DNA from: Ceratorhiza oryzae-sativae
Taxonomy: Eukaryota > Basidiomycota > Agaricomycetes > Cantharellales > Ceratobasidiaceae
NCBI GenBank assembly: GCA_030998015.1
Contig: JARWMV010000233.1
Location: 1,984,001 to 2,048,000 of the forward strand
Length of the DNA stretch: 64,000 nt
Direction of reading: 5' to 3'
Under the pieces are notes generated by a model that ran no database searches, was not told the DNA's origin, and saw nothing but the letters and a program-made list of their open reading frames with translations. A program made the position numbers and the translations under genes. Below, one piece after another: positions 62,331 to 64,000 of the stretch. Position 1 is the first letter of the stretch, and every line of letters starts with the position of its first letter.

Positions 62331-63899
62331 TTAAGTTCTCCGCCAAAAAAATTTACTACGTCTTAATAAATTTTCTTCCAAAACACTGAGCTCAAGACTT
62401 AGTCTTCTTGTCCCACCTAAGAGATATCTCCGATGAGTGATGCCAAAGATTAAAGGAACAAGTGACTCACAAATCCAGAAAGAGCTTCCACAAGACTGAA
62501 ACATGAGACCTTGAAGCCCGTTAGCCAAAATCCTCGTCTTGAGTCCCCGCCCGAAAAGTCCGGTAATACCATCCGTGAGAACCACCGCGCGAGCAGCCTC
62601 AGCTGGATCACGCGAATTAGCTGGTAGTGTGAAATAAACACCAGGTGCACTCACAATACGAGATGCGGGTATCATTTACTTGACGATATGTCTTAACCAC
62701 TCGGAGCGAATTGGACACGGTATCAGAAACAACAGACGCGCAAAATCCGATAAAGGCCAGTCGAAGCAACCATGGGAAGAGAGGATGCTTGGGAGGCGCG
62801 GTGATAATTTCAGACAGGTAGTTGTACTATCAAAAAATTTGGTAAATAAGGGCGTCTCAGCGCGAAATATGAATACGTGCAGTTGCAAACCAAGGGTAAT
62901 GCCCCACAAATGTTGCCGCCGCGGTGGCGAGTGCACCCCACCACAATGAAGTGATACCGTCCGTTTTAACACGTTGACGAAGAAGGGTGGTGCCTCGAGC
63001 ACCTTGGGCCTGGAGAGTCGTCTTAAGCGTGTCGATTGGGGTCAACAGGATTCGGAAGCCAGCAGCGCTATCATAGAGTCAATATTTTCTCATGTATCTG
63101 CCATTAAACATACCATGCAGAAGCAAAGATAGTCTTTATCGGGCGGGGCAGATTTGCAAGATACGAATTAGATTGAAGGAGAGCGAGAATACCGGCATTG
63201 GCTGCGGTATCGCCAAACCTCGAGACCGGCCCTGTACAACTTCCAGTCACAAGAATTCTCACGAAGAACGAATAGAATGTGTACCTTGAATCAAAGCAGC
63301 CCCGAGGCCACGATAGTACCGCCCCATTCCCCCATCCAAGTACAGTGTGCGTACTGCTATGGTAAAAGAGGTCCCGAAGCGGTATTGGTAGTTCATGACT
63401 GTTCGAAAGGCTAAACGATAGAGGCCTAGTGAACGTAATAGAGTCAACGGATGCGTGATTAATACCATCAAAGTCAAGACTTGAATAACCATCGCTATAA
63501 TTGGTGAAAATAAGCACTAATCGAGTTCAAACAGCATTCAACGCACCAGCCGCTCCACTTAAACCTCCCCCAAGTGCCTTCTTCAGCGCCCCCTTGAGAT
63601 CAAACTTGAGCCCAAGTCAGCATTCTGATTTACCTTATTCACGAGCAGCCCAACATCAGACACACCTCAACATCATCTGCATCGATCCAACCCTTAATGA
63701 AGATAGCGAGGAGAAATGCGGCCAATAGCATCCAGAATCCTCTCCAAGCATACCACCCCCAAGTACGCGGCTTGAGTTGGACGTTGGATATTTCGGCAGA
63801 ATCATTCTGCTGTAACAGTGGAGTTCTCTCATCCGAAATGGCAGGTCCAACGCTGTGAATTCGACGGCCGCCGTCCTCGATGTCGTTCGGAGGGGGCAT
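62331..63899 (-). CDS. Mitochondrial carrier family protein with N-terminal extension
   Basis: Inner-membrane carrier-type protein of unknown substrate, from a conserved fungal subfamily. Start at 63899 (MPPPNDIEDGGRRIHSVGPA), with an in-frame ATG at 63950 also possible. An N-terminal extension holds ERTPLLQQ and a hydrophobic span FWMLLAAFLLAIFIKGWIDA. Next come FDLKGALKKALGGGLSGAAG, VMNYQYRFGTSFTIAVRTLY, GPVSRFGDTAANAGILALLQ and the carrier signature LLTPIDTLKTTLQAQGARGT, comparable with PxDxxKTRLQ. Then GALATAAATFVGHYPWFATY, SNSLRVVKTYRQVNDTRISY and GLFGRGLKTRILANGLQGLM. As read, the protein goes on in an unlikely tail to 62331. One missing T would instead give SVLWKLFLDL and a stop at 62467-62469; see findings. 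Confidence 0.82.
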
Positions 63900-64000
63900 T
63901 GCGGTCAATGGGCCCGATGTGGGGAAGAACAAGGTGCGACATGGCGTCACACACGGCCGCTGTCAGCAAGATCAGGGCGCTTGTTTCGCCCGAGTATTTG

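Overview
The window is nuclear DNA of a filamentous basidiomycete (Agaricomycetes). Genes are dense and cut by many short introns of about 50-60 bp. It carries a STE3-type mating pheromone receptor, expanded F-box/LRR and AIG1-like GTPase families, a MYND-finger protein and a basidiomycete-type transposon ORF. The family repertoire resembles Rhizoctonia/Ceratobasidiaceae; this is an inference from protein style, not from a search.

Layout. 1-10.7 kb is a secreted carbohydrate-degradation neighbourhood: a 5'-truncated GH35 beta-galactosidase (+), an epoxide hydrolase (-), a GH16 glucanase-like enzyme (-) and a GH78-type alpha-L-rhamnosidase (-). 11.0-13.9 kb is MCM5 (-). 14.2-17.8 kb is a degenerate transposable element bounded by two copies of the same GC-rich hairpin. 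18.8-20.7 kb is an F-box/LRR gene (+). 20.9-24.1 kb holds a 3' fragment of a P450 gene beside an apparently complete P450. 24.2-28.7 kb has an orphan gene, a SURP-like gene and an FtsJ-type methyltransferase-fold gene. 28.7-32.5 kb is gene-poor and contains a decayed NB-ARC (NLR) gene. 32.5-34.4 kb is an AIG1-like GTPase with a Cys/His cluster.

35.8-38.8 kb is a head-to-head pair, Ca2+/H+ exchanger and DIB1. 40.0-41.2 kb is a broken F-box gene. 41.6-45.8 kb is a compact block with a peroxiredoxin and MTO1 (head-to-head) and an NDUFA4/MLRQ-like gene. 46.4-48.5 kb is a MYND-finger gene, 49.2-50.8 kb the STE3 receptor and 51.6-53.4 kb a second F-box/LRR gene. 54.2-56.9 kb is a divergent HSP60/HSP10 pair whose 191-bp shared promoter contains heat-shock-element matches. 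57.3-59.4 kb is a sedolisin (tripeptidyl peptidase), 60.2-61.9 kb the CAAX protease STE24, and 62.3-63.9 kb a mitochondrial-carrier-family gene.

Functional links. The GH35, GH16 and GH78 enzymes could act together on plant cell-wall polymers. HSP60 and HSP10 form one folding machine. MTO1 and the MLRQ-like protein are mitochondrial. STE24 matures farnesylated pheromones of the kind STE3 receptors detect. Notable structures are three GC-AG introns in housekeeping genes, three head-to-head pairs with intergenic distances below 200 bp, several pseudogenes, and single-base frame breaks at homopolymers at the ends of two conserved genes. No tRNA, rRNA or CRISPR array was recognised.
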